Of a stretch of 64,000 nt of DNA, positions 34,679 through 44,939 are shown one piece after another (position 1 is the stretch's first letter; every line of letters begins with the position of its first letter). This DNA is from Dryocola clanedunensis subsp. sulfonylureivorans (GTDB lineage Bacteria; Pseudomonadota; Gammaproteobacteria; Enterobacterales; Enterobacteriaceae), in contig NZ_JAERMU010000001.1 in NCBI RefSeq assembly GCF_016756775.1, positions 248,001 through 312,000 of the forward strand, written 5' to 3'. The notes beneath the pieces were generated by a model. The model was not told the DNA's origin and searched no databases. It worked only from the letters and a program-made list of their open reading frames with translations. Made by a program: the position numbers and the translations under genes.

Positions 34679-35863
34679 TTAGCCCTGCAGCAGAGACAGA
34701 ACCTGCTGTGGAACCTGGTTAGCTTTAGCCAGTACGGAGTTACCCGCCTGCTGAATGATCTGCGCTTTAGACATATTTGACACTTCGGTCGCATAGTCGG
34801 CGTCCTGAATACGGGACTGCGCTTCAGACAGGTTAGTGGTGGTGTTGTTCAGGTTAGTTACCGCAGAACCCAGACGGTTCTGGATAGCACCCAGGGAAGA
34901 ACGGAACTGGTCAACAGACGCGATTGCATCGTCCAGTGCAGCCAGTGGGTCTGTGGAAGCAACAGTAGTCAGCTTACTCAGATCCATATTCTTAGTGTCG
35001 AGTGTAAAGGTAGCAGTACCAGCAGTCACGGTGGCATCAGCCTTCGGGTCAACAGCGATGAAGAATTCAGTGGTATCACCATTGGCAACATTGATGCCTT
35101 TTTCTTTCAGGCTCTGCGTCTCTGCATCGCTGGTGGATTTGATGCTAACTTTAGCAAACATGTTGCCGTTTTCATCTTTAACGAGGGCACCAGCTACTGC
35201 TGCGCCGCCATTAGCCAAACCCAGACGGGTGGACAGGTCATCAGTAGCACCTTCTGCAACGGTTGCAGCGGTAACAGAAGAATCAAATGCAGCAGCCAGG
35301 TCGGTTGCGTCTACTGGTGATGTAGTCTTAGGACCATCAACGTTGAAGTTGTCCAGCTTCAGGGTGCTGGAGTCAATTTTCTTCAGGTCGATATCGATGG
35401 TTTCACCGTCGTTTGCGCCAACCTGGATGGACATCTTCTGATCTTTAGCCAGCACGTTCACGCCGTTGAACTGAGTCTGACCGGATACGCGGTCAATTTC
35501 AGACAGACGGGATTTGATTTCGTCCTGGATTGAAGACAGGTCAGAATCGGAGTTAGTACCGGTAGAAGCCTGAACGGTCAGTTCACGTACACGCTGTAAG
35601 TTGTTGTTGATTTCAGACAAAGCGCCTTCAGTTGTCTGCGCAACTGAGATACCATCGTTGGCGTTACGTGCTGCCTGAGTCAGACCTTTGATGTTAGAAG
35701 TGAAACGGTTAGCAATCGCCTGGCCTGCCGCATCATCCTTTGCGCTGTTAATACGTAAACCAGAAGACAGACGCTCAATAGAACTGGACAGTGCAGACTG
35801 GTTCTTGTTGATGTTGTTCTGAGTGATCAGCGAGAGGCTGTTGGTATTAATTACTTGTGCCAT
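34679..35863 (-). CDS. fliC: Flagellin FliC
   Basis: Filament subunit exported through the flagellar type III apparatus. It has 394 residues. The conserved D0/D1 N-terminus (AQVINTNSLSLITQNN, ERLSSGLRINSAKDDAAGQAIA) and C-terminus (IQDADYATEVSNMSKAQIIQQAG, ending LSLLQG) flank a variable central part of about 175-285 that carries the surface antigen. The central region is shorter than in E. coli K-12 flagellin (498 aa). It is transcribed from a sigma-28 promoter at 35942-35968. Confidence 0.98.
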   Translation of the reverse strand: MAQVINTNSLSLITQNNINKNQSALSSSIERLSSGLRINSAKDDAAGQAIANRFTSNIKGLTQAARNANDGISVAQTTEGALSEINNNLQRVRELTVQASTGTNSDSDLSSIQDEIKSRLSEIDRVSGQTQFNGVNVLAKDQKMSIQVGANDGETIDIDLKKIDSSTLKLDNFNVDGPKTTSPVDATDLAAAFDSSVTAATVAEGATDDLSTRLGLANGGAAVAGALVKDENGNMFAKVSIKSTSDAETQSLKEKGINVANGDTTEFFIAVDPKADATVTAGTATFTLDTKNMDLSKLTTVASTDPLAALDDAIASVDQFRSSLGAIQNRLGSAVTNLNNTTTNLSEAQSRIQDADYATEVSNMSKAQIIQQAGNSVLAKANQVPQQVLSLLQG

Positions 35864-35941
35864 GATTATGTTTTCCTGTGTTTCAATTCTAGGGTTTATG
35901 GGTTTGGGTTTCCACCCTCGGCTTCGTCGCCGTTAAAACTG

Positions 35942-35968
35942 TTATCGTCTGGTCACCCATAACCTTTA
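35942..35968 (-). promoter_or_regulatory. Sigma-28 promoter of fliC
   Basis: On the minus strand TAAAGGTT, an 11-base spacer and GACGATAA. This is a near-perfect sigma-28 promoter (consensus TAAAGTTT-N11-GCCGATAA), 79 bp upstream of the fliC start. Confidence 0.85.
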
Positions 35969-36063
35969 GATTTTTTTTCACCTCAGCCCATTTTTTTTCT
36001 AACCGTCCGAAATACTCTTTTCCTCTACCTTTATTCTCGCCATTAAAAAAACCGAATTAGTCG

Positions 36064-36090
36064 TAAACTTTGTGTTTTCCAGGCCGATAA
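36064..36090 (+). promoter_or_regulatory. Sigma-28 promoter of fliDST
   Basis: TAAACTTT, an 11-base spacer and GCCGATAA, one mismatch from the sigma-28 consensus, 41 bp upstream of the fliD start. It is divergent from the fliC promoter. Confidence 0.88.
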
Positions 36091-36131
36091 TCCCGGTAAT
36101 CTTTTTATGCGTAATACATTAAGGAAATAAT

Positions 36132-37544
36132 ATGCCAAGTATTTCAACGCTGGGAATCGGGTCTGGTCTGGACCTCGCAAGTATTCTCGATAGTCTGGAG
36201 GCGGCGCAGAAAGCCACTTTAGCCCCTATCTCTACTCAGCAGAGTTCCTACACTGCCAAGCTAAGCGCTTATGGCACGCTGAAGAGCGCGCTGGAAACCT
36301 TCCAGACAGCTAACACCGCGTTAGGTAAAGCCGACCTGTTCTCTTCTACTACAACGAACAGCAGCAGTACGGCGTTCAGCGCGACCACCTCAGGCAGTGC
36401 GGTTGCCGGGAAATACAGCATTAACGTCACGCAGCTGGCGCAATCGCAAACGCTGACCACTAAAGCAAGCCAGACGGACACTAAAGCGGCGATCGCTACC
36501 AGCGACAGCGTGCTGACCATTCAGCAGGGCGGCGGTAAAGACCCGATCACCATCGATCTGAGCGCAGCCGACTCTTCGCTGAGCGGTATTCGCGACGCCA
36601 TTAACGACTCAAAATCTGGCGTCAGCGCAAGTATCATCAATACAGGGGACGGATACCGTCTTGCTATCACTTCTGACGATACCGGCGTTGATAATGCGAT
36701 GAGTATCAGCGTCAGCGGCGACAGCGACCTGCAGGCCTTTATGGGCTACAACGGCACCAGCACCGACGGCAACAACGGTATGGAAGAGAGCGTCACCGCT
36801 CAGGATGCCGAGCTGACCGTTAACAACATCAAAATTACCAACAGCAGCAACACCATCGACGATGCGCTGGAAGATATCACCCTGAACCTGAACGGTGTCA
36901 CCACCGGCAGCCAGACGCTGACCATTACGAAAGATATTTCAAAGTCTGAAACTGCCGTCAAAGCATGGGTTGATGCTTATAACTCGCTGCAGGATACCTT
37001 CGGCAACCTGACCAAATACACCGCGGTAGACAGCGGTGCCGACGCGCAGGATACCAGCAATGGCGCCCTGCTGGGTGATTCGACGTTACGTACGATTCAG
37101 ACCCAGCTCAAAGGCCTGCTCACCTCTACGCAAAGCACTTCGTCCTACAAGACGCTGACGCAGATCGGCATCACGACCGACCCAAGCAGCGGCAAGTTAG
37201 AACTTGATAGCGACAAACTGGAAACCGCGCTGCGCAAAGATTCTGCTGGCGTGAAAGAGATGCTAGTGGGCGACGGCGAGAAAACAGGCTTAACCACAAC
37301 TGTCGGCACTAACCTGACCAGTTGGCTCTCCAGCACCGGGATTATTCAGGCCGCCAAAGACGGCGTCAGCAAAACGCTGAACAACCTGACCGATCAGTAC
37401 AACGCGGCCAGCGATCGTATCGACGTAGAAATGGCTCGCTACAAAGCACAGTTTACCCAGCTGGACGTCATGATGAGTTCACTGAACTCCACCAGTAGCT
37501 ACCTGACTCAGCAGTTCGCGTCAACCAGCGACTCCAAAAGCTAA
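36132..37544 (+). CDS. fliD: Flagellar filament cap protein FliD
   Basis: A 470-residue capping protein (HAP2) that sits at the filament tip and folds incoming flagellin. The N-terminal domain begins PSISTLGIGSGLDLASILDSL, and the C-terminal coiled-coil domain ends with DVMMSSLNSTSSYLTQQF, as expected. The central part is Ser/Thr/Asp-rich and variable. It is first in fliDST under a sigma-28 promoter. Confidence 0.97.
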   Translation: MPSISTLGIGSGLDLASILDSLEAAQKATLAPISTQQSSYTAKLSAYGTLKSALETFQTANTALGKADLFSSTTTNSSSTAFSATTSGSAVAGKYSINVTQLAQSQTLTTKASQTDTKAAIATSDSVLTIQQGGGKDPITIDLSAADSSLSGIRDAINDSKSGVSASIINTGDGYRLAITSDDTGVDNAMSISVSGDSDLQAFMGYNGTSTDGNNGMEESVTAQDAELTVNNIKITNSSNTIDDALEDITLNLNGVTTGSQTLTITKDISKSETAVKAWVDAYNSLQDTFGNLTKYTAVDSGADAQDTSNGALLGDSTLRTIQTQLKGLLTSTQSTSSYKTLTQIGITTDPSSGKLELDSDKLETALRKDSAGVKEMLVGDGEKTGLTTTVGTNLTSWLSSTGIIQAAKDGVSKTLNNLTDQYNAASDRIDVEMARYKAQFTQLDVMMSSLNSTSSYLTQQFASTSDSKS

Positions 37545-37561
37545 TTAAACCAGGAGAAGAC

Positions 37562-37972
37562 ATGTACGGCGCAAGAGGTACACAGGCTTACGCAAAAATG
37601 GAAGTCGAAAGCGCAGTCATGAGCGCCAGCCAGTCTCAGCTGGTGAGCATGTTATTCGACGGGGCGCTCAACGCCCTGGTTCGCGCTCGTCTGTTTTTGC
37701 AGGATGGTAACCTGGAGGGGAAAGGGCTTTCCCTCTCTAAGGCCATCAATATTATTGATAACGGCCTTAAGGCCGGGATTGATGAAGCAAGCAGTGATGA
37801 ACTGACTCAGAATCTGCTCGCTCTTTATACTTACATGGTGCGACGTATTTTCGAGGCCAACATGCAAAATGATATCAGCGCGATCGAAGAGGTCGAGAAC
37901 CTGCTGCGTAACATTGCTGATGCCTGGAAAGAAGTTGCTCAGTCGCCTAACCGGACCCAGGACGTAGTCTAA
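37562..37972 (+). CDS. fliS: Flagellar export chaperone FliS
   Basis: A 136-residue chaperone that binds the FliC C-terminus and prevents early polymerisation. The N-terminus MYGARGTQAYAKMEVESAVMSASQSQ (seen as MYGARGTQAYAKM and ESAVMSASQSQLV) and the helical bundle with LLRNIADAWKEV are typical. It starts 17 bp after fliD, and its stop overlaps the fliT start by 1 bp. Confidence 0.97.
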   Translation: MYGARGTQAYAKMEVESAVMSASQSQLVSMLFDGALNALVRARLFLQDGNLEGKGLSLSKAINIIDNGLKAGIDEASSDELTQNLLALYTYMVRRIFEANMQNDISAIEEVENLLRNIADAWKEVAQSPNRTQDVV

Positions 37973-38349
37973 TGAATCATGCACCGCAACTGTATGCCCT
38001 CTATCAGCAGCTGTTAGAGCAAAGTAAGGTGATGTTGCACAATGCCCGGGAGGGCATGTGGGATGAATTGATCGCCAGTGAAGTTGATTACGTGAAGGCG
38101 GTGCATGATTTAACTGAATCCATGCGCGATATCAGGCTATCGACGCAGATTCAGGACCAGCTTCGCCCGACGCTTCGTACCCTTCTGGAAAACGAAACTG
38201 AGGTCAAGCACCTGCTGAAAATGCGAATGGATGAGCTGTCAAAACTGGTTGGACAAACCTCTATACAACAATCGGTGCTTTCCGCCTACGGAAAACAGGG
38301 AGGTCAGATACTGGCACCGAGGGAGACCCTGGACCCCCTCTCCTCTTGA
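37972..38349 (+). CDS. fliT: Flagellar export chaperone FliT
   Basis: A 125-residue chaperone for the cap protein FliD. Free FliT also binds FlhDC and turns down early flagellar genes. The N-terminal helices ([19 protein letters not shown] and [15 protein letters not shown]) match the family. It overlaps fliS by 1 bp and is the last gene of fliDST, followed by a perfect 11-bp hairpin. Confidence 0.95.
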   Translation: MNHAPQLYALYQQLLEQSKVMLHNAREGMWDELIASEVDYVKAVHDLTESMRDIRLSTQIQDQLRPTLRTLLENETEVKHLLKMRMDELSKLVGQTSIQQSVLSAYGKQGGQILAPRETLDPLSS

Positions 38350-38358
38350 TATCCTGAG

Positions 38359-38386
38359 GTGCGAAAAAGCCAAAACTTTTTCGCAC
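38359..38386 (+). terminator. Hairpin after fliDST
   Basis: A perfect 11-bp stem (38359-38369 with 38376-38386) with loop CCAAAA, 10 bp after fliT. There is no T tract beyond the stem, so it may be a terminator or an RNA-stabilising 3' end. Confidence 0.6.
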
Positions 38387-38443
38387 CATGCAAATTCATG
38401 TAAATCATTCATAATTGGGATCCTTGCCTCATGGAGCCTGACT

Positions 38444-39931
38444 ATGCGCAACCCGACTTTATTGCAATGTTTCCACTGGTACTACCCCGGCGGCGGTGAG
38501 CTGTGGCGTGAAGTTGAGGCGCTGGCCCCCAACCTCAATGAAATTGGCGTCAACATGATATGGCTGCCACCGGTTTATAAAGGCAGCTCGGGTGGTTACT
38601 CCGTAGGTTACGACGTTTACGATCTTTTCGATCTCGGAGAATTTGACCAGAAAGGCAGCGTTGCCACGAAATATGGCGATAAAGCTCAGCTGCTCAGCGC
38701 ACTCAAAGCGCTGAAAGAAAATGATGTGGCGGTGCTGCTCGACGTGGTGGTCAACCACAAAATGGGCGCCGACGAAAAAGAAAAAATCCGCGTTAACCGC
38801 GTCAATCAAGAAAACCGTAACGAAATCTCCCCTGAAGTTATCGAATGTGAAGCCTGGACCCGCTACACCTTTCCTGCACGCGCGGGTCAATACTCACAGT
38901 TCATCTGGGACTACAAATGCTTCAGCGGCGTCGACCACATCGAAAATCCCACCGAAGACGGCATCTTTAAAATCATCAATGACTACACGGGCGACGGCTG
39001 GAATGAGCAGGTCGATGATGAGCTGGGTAACTTTGATTATCTGATGGGCGAAAACATCGATTTTCGTAACCAGGCGGTCACCGAAGAGATTAAATACTGG
39101 GCGCGGTGGGTGATGGAGCAAACCGGCTGCAGTGGTTTTCGTCTCGATGCGGTAAAACATATCCCCGCCTGGTTCTACAAAGAGTGGATTGAGCATGTCC
39201 AGGAAGTGGCTGAAAAACCGCTCTTTATCGTGGCGGAATACTGGTCCCACGAAGTCGATAAGCTGCAAGAGTATATCGAGCAGGTTGATGGTCAGACCCT
39301 GTTGTTCGATGCCCCGCTGCAAATGAAATTCCATCAGGCCTCCAAAGAGGGCCGTGACTATGATATGCGCCAGATCTTCACCGGCACATTAGTCGAGGCA
39401 GACCCGTTCCACGCCATGACGCTGGTCACTAACCATGACACCCAGCCGCTGCAGGCCCTTGAAGCTCCGGTGGAACCCTGGTTTAAACCGCTGGCTTACG
39501 CGCTGATTTTACTGCGTGAAAATGGCGTGCCGTCGGTGTTCTATGCCGATCTGTTCGGCGCAAGCTACGACGATGAAGGTGGGGACGGCGAAACTTATCA
39601 TATCGACATGCCGGTCATTGAGCAGCTCGACGATCTGATTCACGCCCGTGAGCTTTACGCCCACGGCGTACAGACGCTCTATTTCGACCATCCCAACTGC
39701 ATCGCCTTCAGCCGCAGCGGCACAGACGAAGCGCCGGGCTGCGTCGTGGTATTGTCCAACGGTGATGAGGGTGAAAAAACCATCGAGCTGGGGGATAACT
39801 ACGGCGGAAAAAACTGGCGGGACTATCTCGGCAATCGCGAAGAGACGATCGCAACCGATGAAAAAGGCACCGCCACCTTTACCTGTAACGGCGGCAGCGT
39901 CAGCGTATGGGTGATAGAAGAGGTGCTGTAG
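38444..39931 (+). CDS. amyA: Cytoplasmic alpha-amylase AmyA
   Basis: Endo-acting GH13 alpha-amylase without a signal peptide. The start [17 protein letters not shown] at 38444 gives 495 residues, as in E. coli; the open frame extends 213 bp upstream into fliT and is ignored. Catalytic residues are visible as D in FRLDAVKHI (about 235), E in IVAEYWS (about 265) and D in VTNHDTQ (about 332). It hydrolyses internal alpha-1,4 links of glycogen and maltodextrins. Its place between fliDST and fliE is conserved in enteric bacteria. Confidence 0.97.
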   Translation: MRNPTLLQCFHWYYPGGGELWREVEALAPNLNEIGVNMIWLPPVYKGSSGGYSVGYDVYDLFDLGEFDQKGSVATKYGDKAQLLSALKALKENDVAVLLDVVVNHKMGADEKEKIRVNRVNQENRNEISPEVIECEAWTRYTFPARAGQYSQFIWDYKCFSGVDHIENPTEDGIFKIINDYTGDGWNEQVDDELGNFDYLMGENIDFRNQAVTEEIKYWARWVMEQTGCSGFRLDAVKHIPAWFYKEWIEHVQEVAEKPLFIVAEYWSHEVDKLQEYIEQVDGQTLLFDAPLQMKFHQASKEGRDYDMRQIFTGTLVEADPFHAMTLVTNHDTQPLQALEAPVEPWFKPLAYALILLRENGVPSVFYADLFGASYDDEGGDGETYHIDMPVIEQLDDLIHARELYAHGVQTLYFDHPNCIAFSRSGTDEAPGCVVVLSNGDEGEKTIELGDNYGGKNWRDYLGNREETIATDEKGTATFTCNGGSVSVWVIEEVL

Positions 39932-39952
39932 CCAAAAAGTTGTCGTCAAAAA

Positions 39953-40023
39953 AAGCGGGTGTCGCATGATCACCCGCCCTGATTTGTCGATAGCAGGCTG
40001 GATAAGCGTATGCGCCATCCACC
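39953..40023. repeat. Two REP-like palindromes after amyA
   Basis: The first has GCGGGTG and CACCCGC arms (39954-39975). The second, GGCTGGAT and ATCCACC arms (39996-40023), resembles the copy at 11360. They lie between the convergent amyA and yedD and may stop transcription. Confidence 0.55.
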
Positions 40024-40029
40024 GCAAAA

Positions 40030-40443
40030 TTATTGGATGTCGCTGTCCAGCGGATGCTTATCCAGGTAATCCGCGCATTCCTGCGTCAGGCGGTCAACGC
40101 GTTTCAACGTCATACCCGCATACTCCAGGCGATCGCCTTCACGTTCGATATCATAGATCTCACGCTTATTGGTGATGTTGTAGAGCGTGTCTGAGCGCAG
40201 GGTCAGCCTGCCCGGCACCGCAATCACGCGCTGCCACTGGCGGCAATCCAGCGTATCCCCTTGCGGCGTCACCACGAGCGTCGCGATAGCTTCCGGGCTC
40301 ACCATTTCACTTTGCGGTCCTTCAGACTGCCAGTATCCCGCAAAGCCTGCCGGTGCCGGCGCTTTGACAACTTCACGATAATCATCAACCTGCACGCAAC
40401 CGCTCAGCGCGAGCAGTGCCACTAAACCTGCAACCTTCTTCAT
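40030..40443 (-). CDS. yedD: YedD-like lipoprotein
   Basis: A 137-residue outer-membrane lipoprotein candidate with a signal peptide ending in lipobox LALSGC (C16). The mature domain includes GFAGYWQSEGPQSEMVSPEA and DTLDCRQWQRVIAVPGRL. E. coli YedD has the same position downstream of amyA and the same strand. The function is unknown. Confidence 0.9.
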   Translation of the reverse strand: MKKVAGLVALLALSGCVQVDDYREVVKAPAPAGFAGYWQSEGPQSEMVSPEAIATLVVTPQGDTLDCRQWQRVIAVPGRLTLRSDTLYNITNKREIYDIEREGDRLEYAGMTLKRVDRLTQECADYLDKHPLDSDIQ

Positions 40444-40773
40444 CGTCTATCCTGACTGCGGAGAAAAAAGAATTTTGGCATTAAAGCCCTCTGGCTGCCA
40501 GTGTTTCTGCCGCAAACTCCTCACTATACCGCGAGCCTTCTCGTTTTTGTTCTACCCAACTTTTAAGATTTCTGGTCGGTCTGCCACGAAAGTTGCTCTT
40601 CCTGCGTCAGCAGGGAATCGTTACCCCCCTCCCGAAGCAGGAGCCCTGATTTGAGTACGGCGTTGCCACGCCAGAAGCTTATCCCGCCTCTTTCTTCAAT
40701 AAGCAAGATTGGCTATCGAGGTGAAATAATAGCCCGCGATGCGGACCTGAATGAAACTGAAAAATTGAAGCAA
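40444..40773. other. Intergenic region yedD / glycerophosphotransferase-like gene
   Basis: 330 bp between two minus-strand genes, likely the yedD promoter region. E. coli has yedEF and further genes hereabouts; none is present. Nothing else recognised. Confidence 0.45.
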
Positions 40774-41967
40774 CTAATATATTTGTTGTGCTTCAGCAGA
40801 ACGTTCCTGATAAATATTAATAATTTTTCTTGCAATATCAGCACATGCTCTGGTGTTATCCGTTTCGAATAATGTTCTCGCAAGGCTGTCTCTTTTATCA
40901 GCTTTTGAATCGCGATAAAACATTTCACTCAGCGTGTCGACAAGATTATCATGGTTAATTTTATAGCGGTATTCATCGTCCCCAGGAATAAGAGAATAAT
41001 CGAAATCCTCACCTTTATTGATATCAATGGTGGCAACAGGCTTCCCGGTTAATATAAAGTCATAGGCTATAGACGAATAGTCAGTGATCAGCGCATCAAA
41101 AGCACTGAGATGTGGGTAGATATCCACATCCGATGGCAGGTTGTACAGGTTTGAGCTTATAATATCATTTATCCCATTATCCTTTATGAAAGGATGCAAT
41201 TTAATAAATGCCGTTATATTATTTTCCTGACAAAACATAACTATTGCGGATAGCATAGCGATGTTATTTAACCCTGCATTTTTCTCCCAGGTGGGAGCCA
41301 GCAAAACCTTTTTATTTTCTTTGTTATATAAAGCCCGGTAGGTGCTTTCATTCAACTCAGAACCTAACAACTCTTTGTCACACGCAGCTCTCAGCATCAG
41401 TTCATTTCTTGGATATCCTGCTCTAAGGATTTTTTGTGCACCAAAAAACTTCCGCCATTTTGAATCTATAAAAACAGATGAACTAATGTAATACTCAGGA
41501 GATGTTGCACCCAAAATGGAGCGGGTGACATTTATATTTGAGATATCTTTTAATTCAGTCAATGCTAAATCAGCTTCTTTAGGGCCAATGCCATGCCACA
41601 TTTGAAAGGTCAACGCCCCACGTAAAGATGCCAGCAGCGCCATATTACCGCCAACACTATCCAGAGGGTTGACACAAAATATTGCAATTGCAGACTCTAA
41701 TAAAAAATCCATTGATTTTCTGGTGTTTTTATTCAAATTGAAACATGGAAGTTCGTTCTTAACCATGTCTTCAATCAAACTTTCATTCGTCGAGCACCAT
41801 TGTATATCTAAATGACTGTATTCTTTAATCATATAAAGATACAGGTATTTACAATTATCCGAAAACGAGTCCCTGCCAAAAAACAGAATTCTTGTTTTTT
41901 TCTGCTTTTTAACTGAAATTTGTTCGATATCTCTGCACAATTCCAAAAACAACTTAACGTCGCTCAT
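40774..41967 (-). CDS. CDP-glycerol glycerophosphotransferase-like protein (TagB/TagF domain)
   Basis: A 397-residue protein of the Glyphos_transf family, best known from teichoic-acid synthesis in Gram-positives and from capsule or O-antigen clusters in Gram-negatives. Family motifs: FQMWHGIGPKEADLALTEL near 121, LLAPTWEKN near 218, IKLHPF near 252 and ALITDYSSIAYDFILTGKP near 290. There is no signal peptide or clear membrane helix. It is strikingly AT-rich next to its GC-rich flagellar neighbours, which suggests transfer. It stands alone between yedD and fliE. It may transfer a polyol phosphate to a surface glycan or to flagellin. Confidence 0.82.
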   Translation of the reverse strand: MSDVKLFLELCRDIEQISVKKQKKTRILFFGRDSFSDNCKYLYLYMIKEYSHLDIQWCSTNESLIEDMVKNELPCFNLNKNTRKSMDFLLESAIAIFCVNPLDSVGGNMALLASLRGALTFQMWHGIGPKEADLALTELKDISNINVTRSILGATSPEYYISSSVFIDSKWRKFFGAQKILRAGYPRNELMLRAACDKELLGSELNESTYRALYNKENKKVLLAPTWEKNAGLNNIAMLSAIVMFCQENNITAFIKLHPFIKDNGINDIISSNLYNLPSDVDIYPHLSAFDALITDYSSIAYDFILTGKPVATIDINKGEDFDYSLIPGDDEYRYKINHDNLVDTLSEMFYRDSKADKRDSLARTLFETDNTRACADIARKIINIYQERSAEAQQIY

Positions 41968-42697
41968 TTTTCATCCTGCATATTTTATATTTGATTGATG
42001 TGCTAATAATACTAATTCTGAACAGGAGGGCAATGTAAAAGAAGATAGAAGCCTGCGATGAAAACGCGTTAAATAGCCAGGTTGACGCCAGGTCACGATA
42101 ATCTGAATAACATCGCCGGCCCCCGGAACAGTGCCCATACAGACAGACTGTTAACATGGCAGGGTTTTCTCATGCCCCATCAGGCAATGGCATGGTTGGG
42201 AAGTCCCCTGATACTCCACATCAAGCTGAGCTGCTGCACACCTACCCTCATCTGTCTTTTTCGGATCGTCGTGCATGAGCAGCCCGTTAAAAATCGGCTC
42301 AGGTGGTCGTCGCTCCAGCCGTTTGCAACAGGCAGCAAGGGCGTTTTCATCAGGGGATCATTGCCAGTTCGGCGGGAAACGTCAGAAGCGTTCATTCCAC
42401 TATGGGAAAAACGATTAGTCCAAAAGATAGGGGGCTCGCGGGCGGCGAAGTAATACGCCTGGCAGGCGGTGCGATATCGAAAACCTAATCACTCCTGGCG
42501 CGCCTGCGCATACTGGTCAATTCGGGTTGGAACAAACCCACATTTCAACGTGTGACAAATGAACCCATCAACTGCACGGATGGATAAAAAAACGACAGTT
42601 TGCCATTTGGGACATCAAACTATCATCATTTTCCCATCCCTGCCCTGCGCAAAAGCCGTTTGATAAACCCCATGGAGAGACCAAACAGCCTGATGCA
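41968..42697. other. Region without a recognised gene, upstream of the glycerophosphotransferase-like gene
   Basis: 730 bp holding several short overlapping open frames on both strands, none with a good start, a known domain or a good ribosome-binding site. The first 60 bp should carry the promoter of the AT-rich gene; base composition returns to normal near 42060. It may be decayed accessory DNA in the slot between yedD and fliE. Confidence 0.5.
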
Positions 42698-43009
42698 CTA
42701 CACCTGCATATTCATCACTTCTGAGTAAGCTGACACCAGCTTATTACGTACCTGAAGACCCATCTGTAATGACACCGAGGATTTCTGCAAATCGACCATC
42801 ACATCGTTAAGGGCGACGCCCGGCGTACCTAATGCAAACTTTTGTGCCTGAGTCCGTGCGTTGGTCTGCGTTTCGCTGATGCGGCCGAGGGCAGACTGTA
42901 GCTCCCCCGCAAAACTGACCTTAGGTTCATAGCTTTGCGTTTGATTTCCTGCACTTAGCGCCGTTGCCTGTAGCTGCTGAAGAACACCTTCAATTCCCTG
43001 AATTGCCAT
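42698..43009 (-). CDS. fliE: Flagellar hook-basal body protein FliE
   Basis: A 103-residue protein joining the MS ring to the rod, and an early substrate of the export apparatus. The C-terminus [26 protein letters not shown], ending at the stop, is the conserved end of the family (seen as [13 protein letters not shown] and YSEVMNMQV). It is monocistronic and divergent from fliF. The shared 229-bp region should contain FlhDC-dependent promoters. Confidence 0.96.
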   Translation of the reverse strand: MAIQGIEGVLQQLQATALSAGNQTQSYEPKVSFAGELQSALGRISETQTNARTQAQKFALGTPGVALNDVMVDLQKSSVSLQMGLQVRNKLVSAYSEVMNMQV

Positions 43010-43238
43010 TTTTCTGCTCCAGTGTTGTTAGACGCAGCAAGATTACCATCTTGTCAATAGGACTAAGGCGCTAAATAGACGCAAAAAATAGAGCTAATTC
43101 ACCAATCGAAATTATCTGAAACGAAAATAATGAATTCGCAATCTATCAGGAACTTTTGTCGTGTTTGTCGACCCGGGAGCTCGTTTTGTTTATCAGTTAC
43201 ACGAATTATTCTCTCTATGCTAAGCCGCGAGGTGCGTT

Positions 43239-44939
43239 ATGACCGCATCGGCTCAAACACAAACACAAACATCTCCTGGTAAAGCACAGGAGTGGCTGGC
43301 ACGCTTTCGAGCTAACCCTAAACTCCCCTTAATCGTCGCAGGTTCAGCAGCCATCGCTATCATGGTGGCCTTAACCCTGTGGGCCAAACAGCCCGACTAT
43401 AAGGTGCTTTATAGCAATCTGGCCGACCAGGATGGTGGCGCAATCATTACCCAACTGACCCAAATGAATATTCCCTATCGCTACTCCGACAACGGTACGG
43501 CGATAGAAGTCCCGGCAGAAAAAGTTTACGACCTGCGCCTGCGCCTTGCTCAACAAGGTCTGCCAAAAGGCGGTGCGGTTGGCTTTGAGCTGATGGACCA
43601 GGAAAAATTTGGTATCAGTCAGTTTAGCGAACAAGTGAACTACCAGCGTGCGCTGGAGGGCGAACTCGCCCGTACTATCGAAACACTAGGCCCGGTGAAG
43701 AGCGTTCGCGTTCATCTCGCCATGCCAAAACCCTCGTTGTTCGTCCGCGAACAGAAATCCCCTTCTGCCTCCGTGACCCTGAACCTTGAGCCAGGCCGCG
43801 CGCTGGATGAAGGGCAAATCAGCGCCGTGGTGCATATGGTATCCAGCGCCGTTGCGGGCCTGCCGCCGGGTAACGTGACGCTGGTGGATCAGGGCGGCCA
43901 TCTGCTGACCCAGTCCAATACCGCAGGGCGCGATTTGAATGACGCTCAGCTGAAGTACGCCACCGAAGTGGAAAGCCGTTACCAGCACCGCATTGAAGCC
44001 ATCCTTGGCCCTATCGTCGGGAACGCTAACGTTCACGCGCAGGTTACGGCCCAGATCGATTTCGCCAATAAAGAGCAGACCGAAGAGCAGTATCATCCGA
44101 ACAACGACCCGGCTCAGGCTGCGGTTCGTTCGCGCCAGCTCAATCAGAGTGAACAGGTCAACGGCCGTGCGCCGGGCGGCATTCCGGGCGCCCTCTCCAA
44201 CCAGCCTGCCCCACCGAACAATGCGCCTATTACCACGCCGCCGCCGCAAAACCAGGCTAACGGGCAGCAGGCCGCGAACGGTGGTCAGACGCGAACAGCT
44301 TCTACCGCTTCCCAGACCGGTTCGAGCAATACCCAGCGCGATGAGACGACCAACTATGAAGTTGACCGCACTATCCGCCATACCAAGCTGAACGTGGGTG
44401 ACATTCAGCGTCTGTCCGTGGCGGTCGTGGTCAACTATCGACAGCTGAAAGACGGCAAGCCGCTGCCGCTAAGCAAAGAGCAGATCAAACAGATTGAGAA
44501 CCTGACGCGTGAAGCGATGGGCTACTCGGAAAAACGTGGCGATACGCTCAACGTCGTGAACTCACCGTTTACCGTCAGCGAAGAGACAGGTGGCGAACTG
44601 CCATTCTGGAAGCAACAAGCCTTCTTCGACATGTTGATGTCCGCAGGCCGCTGGTTACTCGTACTGATTGTTGCCTGGCTGCTGTGGCGTAAAGTCGTCC
44701 GTCCACAGATTCAGCGCCGTGAAGAGCTACAGAAAGCGCAAATCGAAGCGATGAAGCAGCGCGAAGAGCAGCAGGAAGCCGTCTCGGTACGCCTGAGCAA
44801 AGACGAACAGCAGCAGCAGCGTAAAGCTAATCAGCGCCTGAGCGCAGAAGTCATGAGCCAGCGTATCCGCGATATGTCTGATAACGATCCGCGCGTTGTT
44901 GCGCTGGTTATCCGCCAATGGATGAGTACCGAAATATGA
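43239..44939 (+). CDS. fliF: Flagellar MS-ring protein FliF
   Basis: A 566-residue inner-membrane protein forming the MS ring. An N-terminal helix ([19 protein letters not shown], about 31-49) is followed by ring-building motifs ([47 protein letters not shown] in consecutive parts). A Pro/Gln/Asn/Thr-rich loop lies near 305-380. The second helix ([12 protein letters not shown]) is at about 470, and the C-terminal tail that binds FliG ends [11 protein letters not shown]. Its stop overlaps the fliG start (ATGA). Confidence 0.97.
   Translation: MTASAQTQTQTSPGKAQEWLARFRANPKLPLIVAGSAAIAIMVALTLWAKQPDYKVLYSNLADQDGGAIITQLTQMNIPYRYSDNGTAIEVPAEKVYDLRLRLAQQGLPKGGAVGFELMDQEKFGISQFSEQVNYQRALEGELARTIETLGPVKSVRVHLAMPKPSLFVREQKSPSASVTLNLEPGRALDEGQISAVVHMVSSAVAGLPPGNVTLVDQGGHLLTQSNTAGRDLNDAQLKYATEVESRYQHRIEAILGPIVGNANVHAQVTAQIDFANKEQTEEQYHPNNDPAQAAVRSRQLNQSEQVNGRAPGGIPGALSNQPAPPNNAPITTPPPQNQANGQQAANGGQTRTASTASQTGSSNTQRDETTNYEVDRTIRHTKLNVGDIQRLSVAVVVNYRQLKDGKPLPLSKEQIKQIENLTREAMGYSEKRGDTLNVVNSPFTVSEETGGELPFWKQQAFFDMLMSAGRWLLVLIVAWLLWRKVVRPQIQRREELQKAQIEAMKQREEQQEAVSVRLSKDEQQQQRKANQRLSAEVMSQRIRDMSDNDPRVVALVIRQWMSTEI

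Noticed and set aside
38231-38443. N-terminal extension of AmyA by 71 residues
   Set aside because: The extension lies within fliT and the hairpin. Homology begins exactly at 38444.
42082-42453. 123-codon plus-strand frame between the glycerophosphotransferase-like gene and fliE
   Set aside because: No recognisable domain, poor start context and overlapping frames on the other strand. I also looked for a flagellin methylase (fliB) here and found none.
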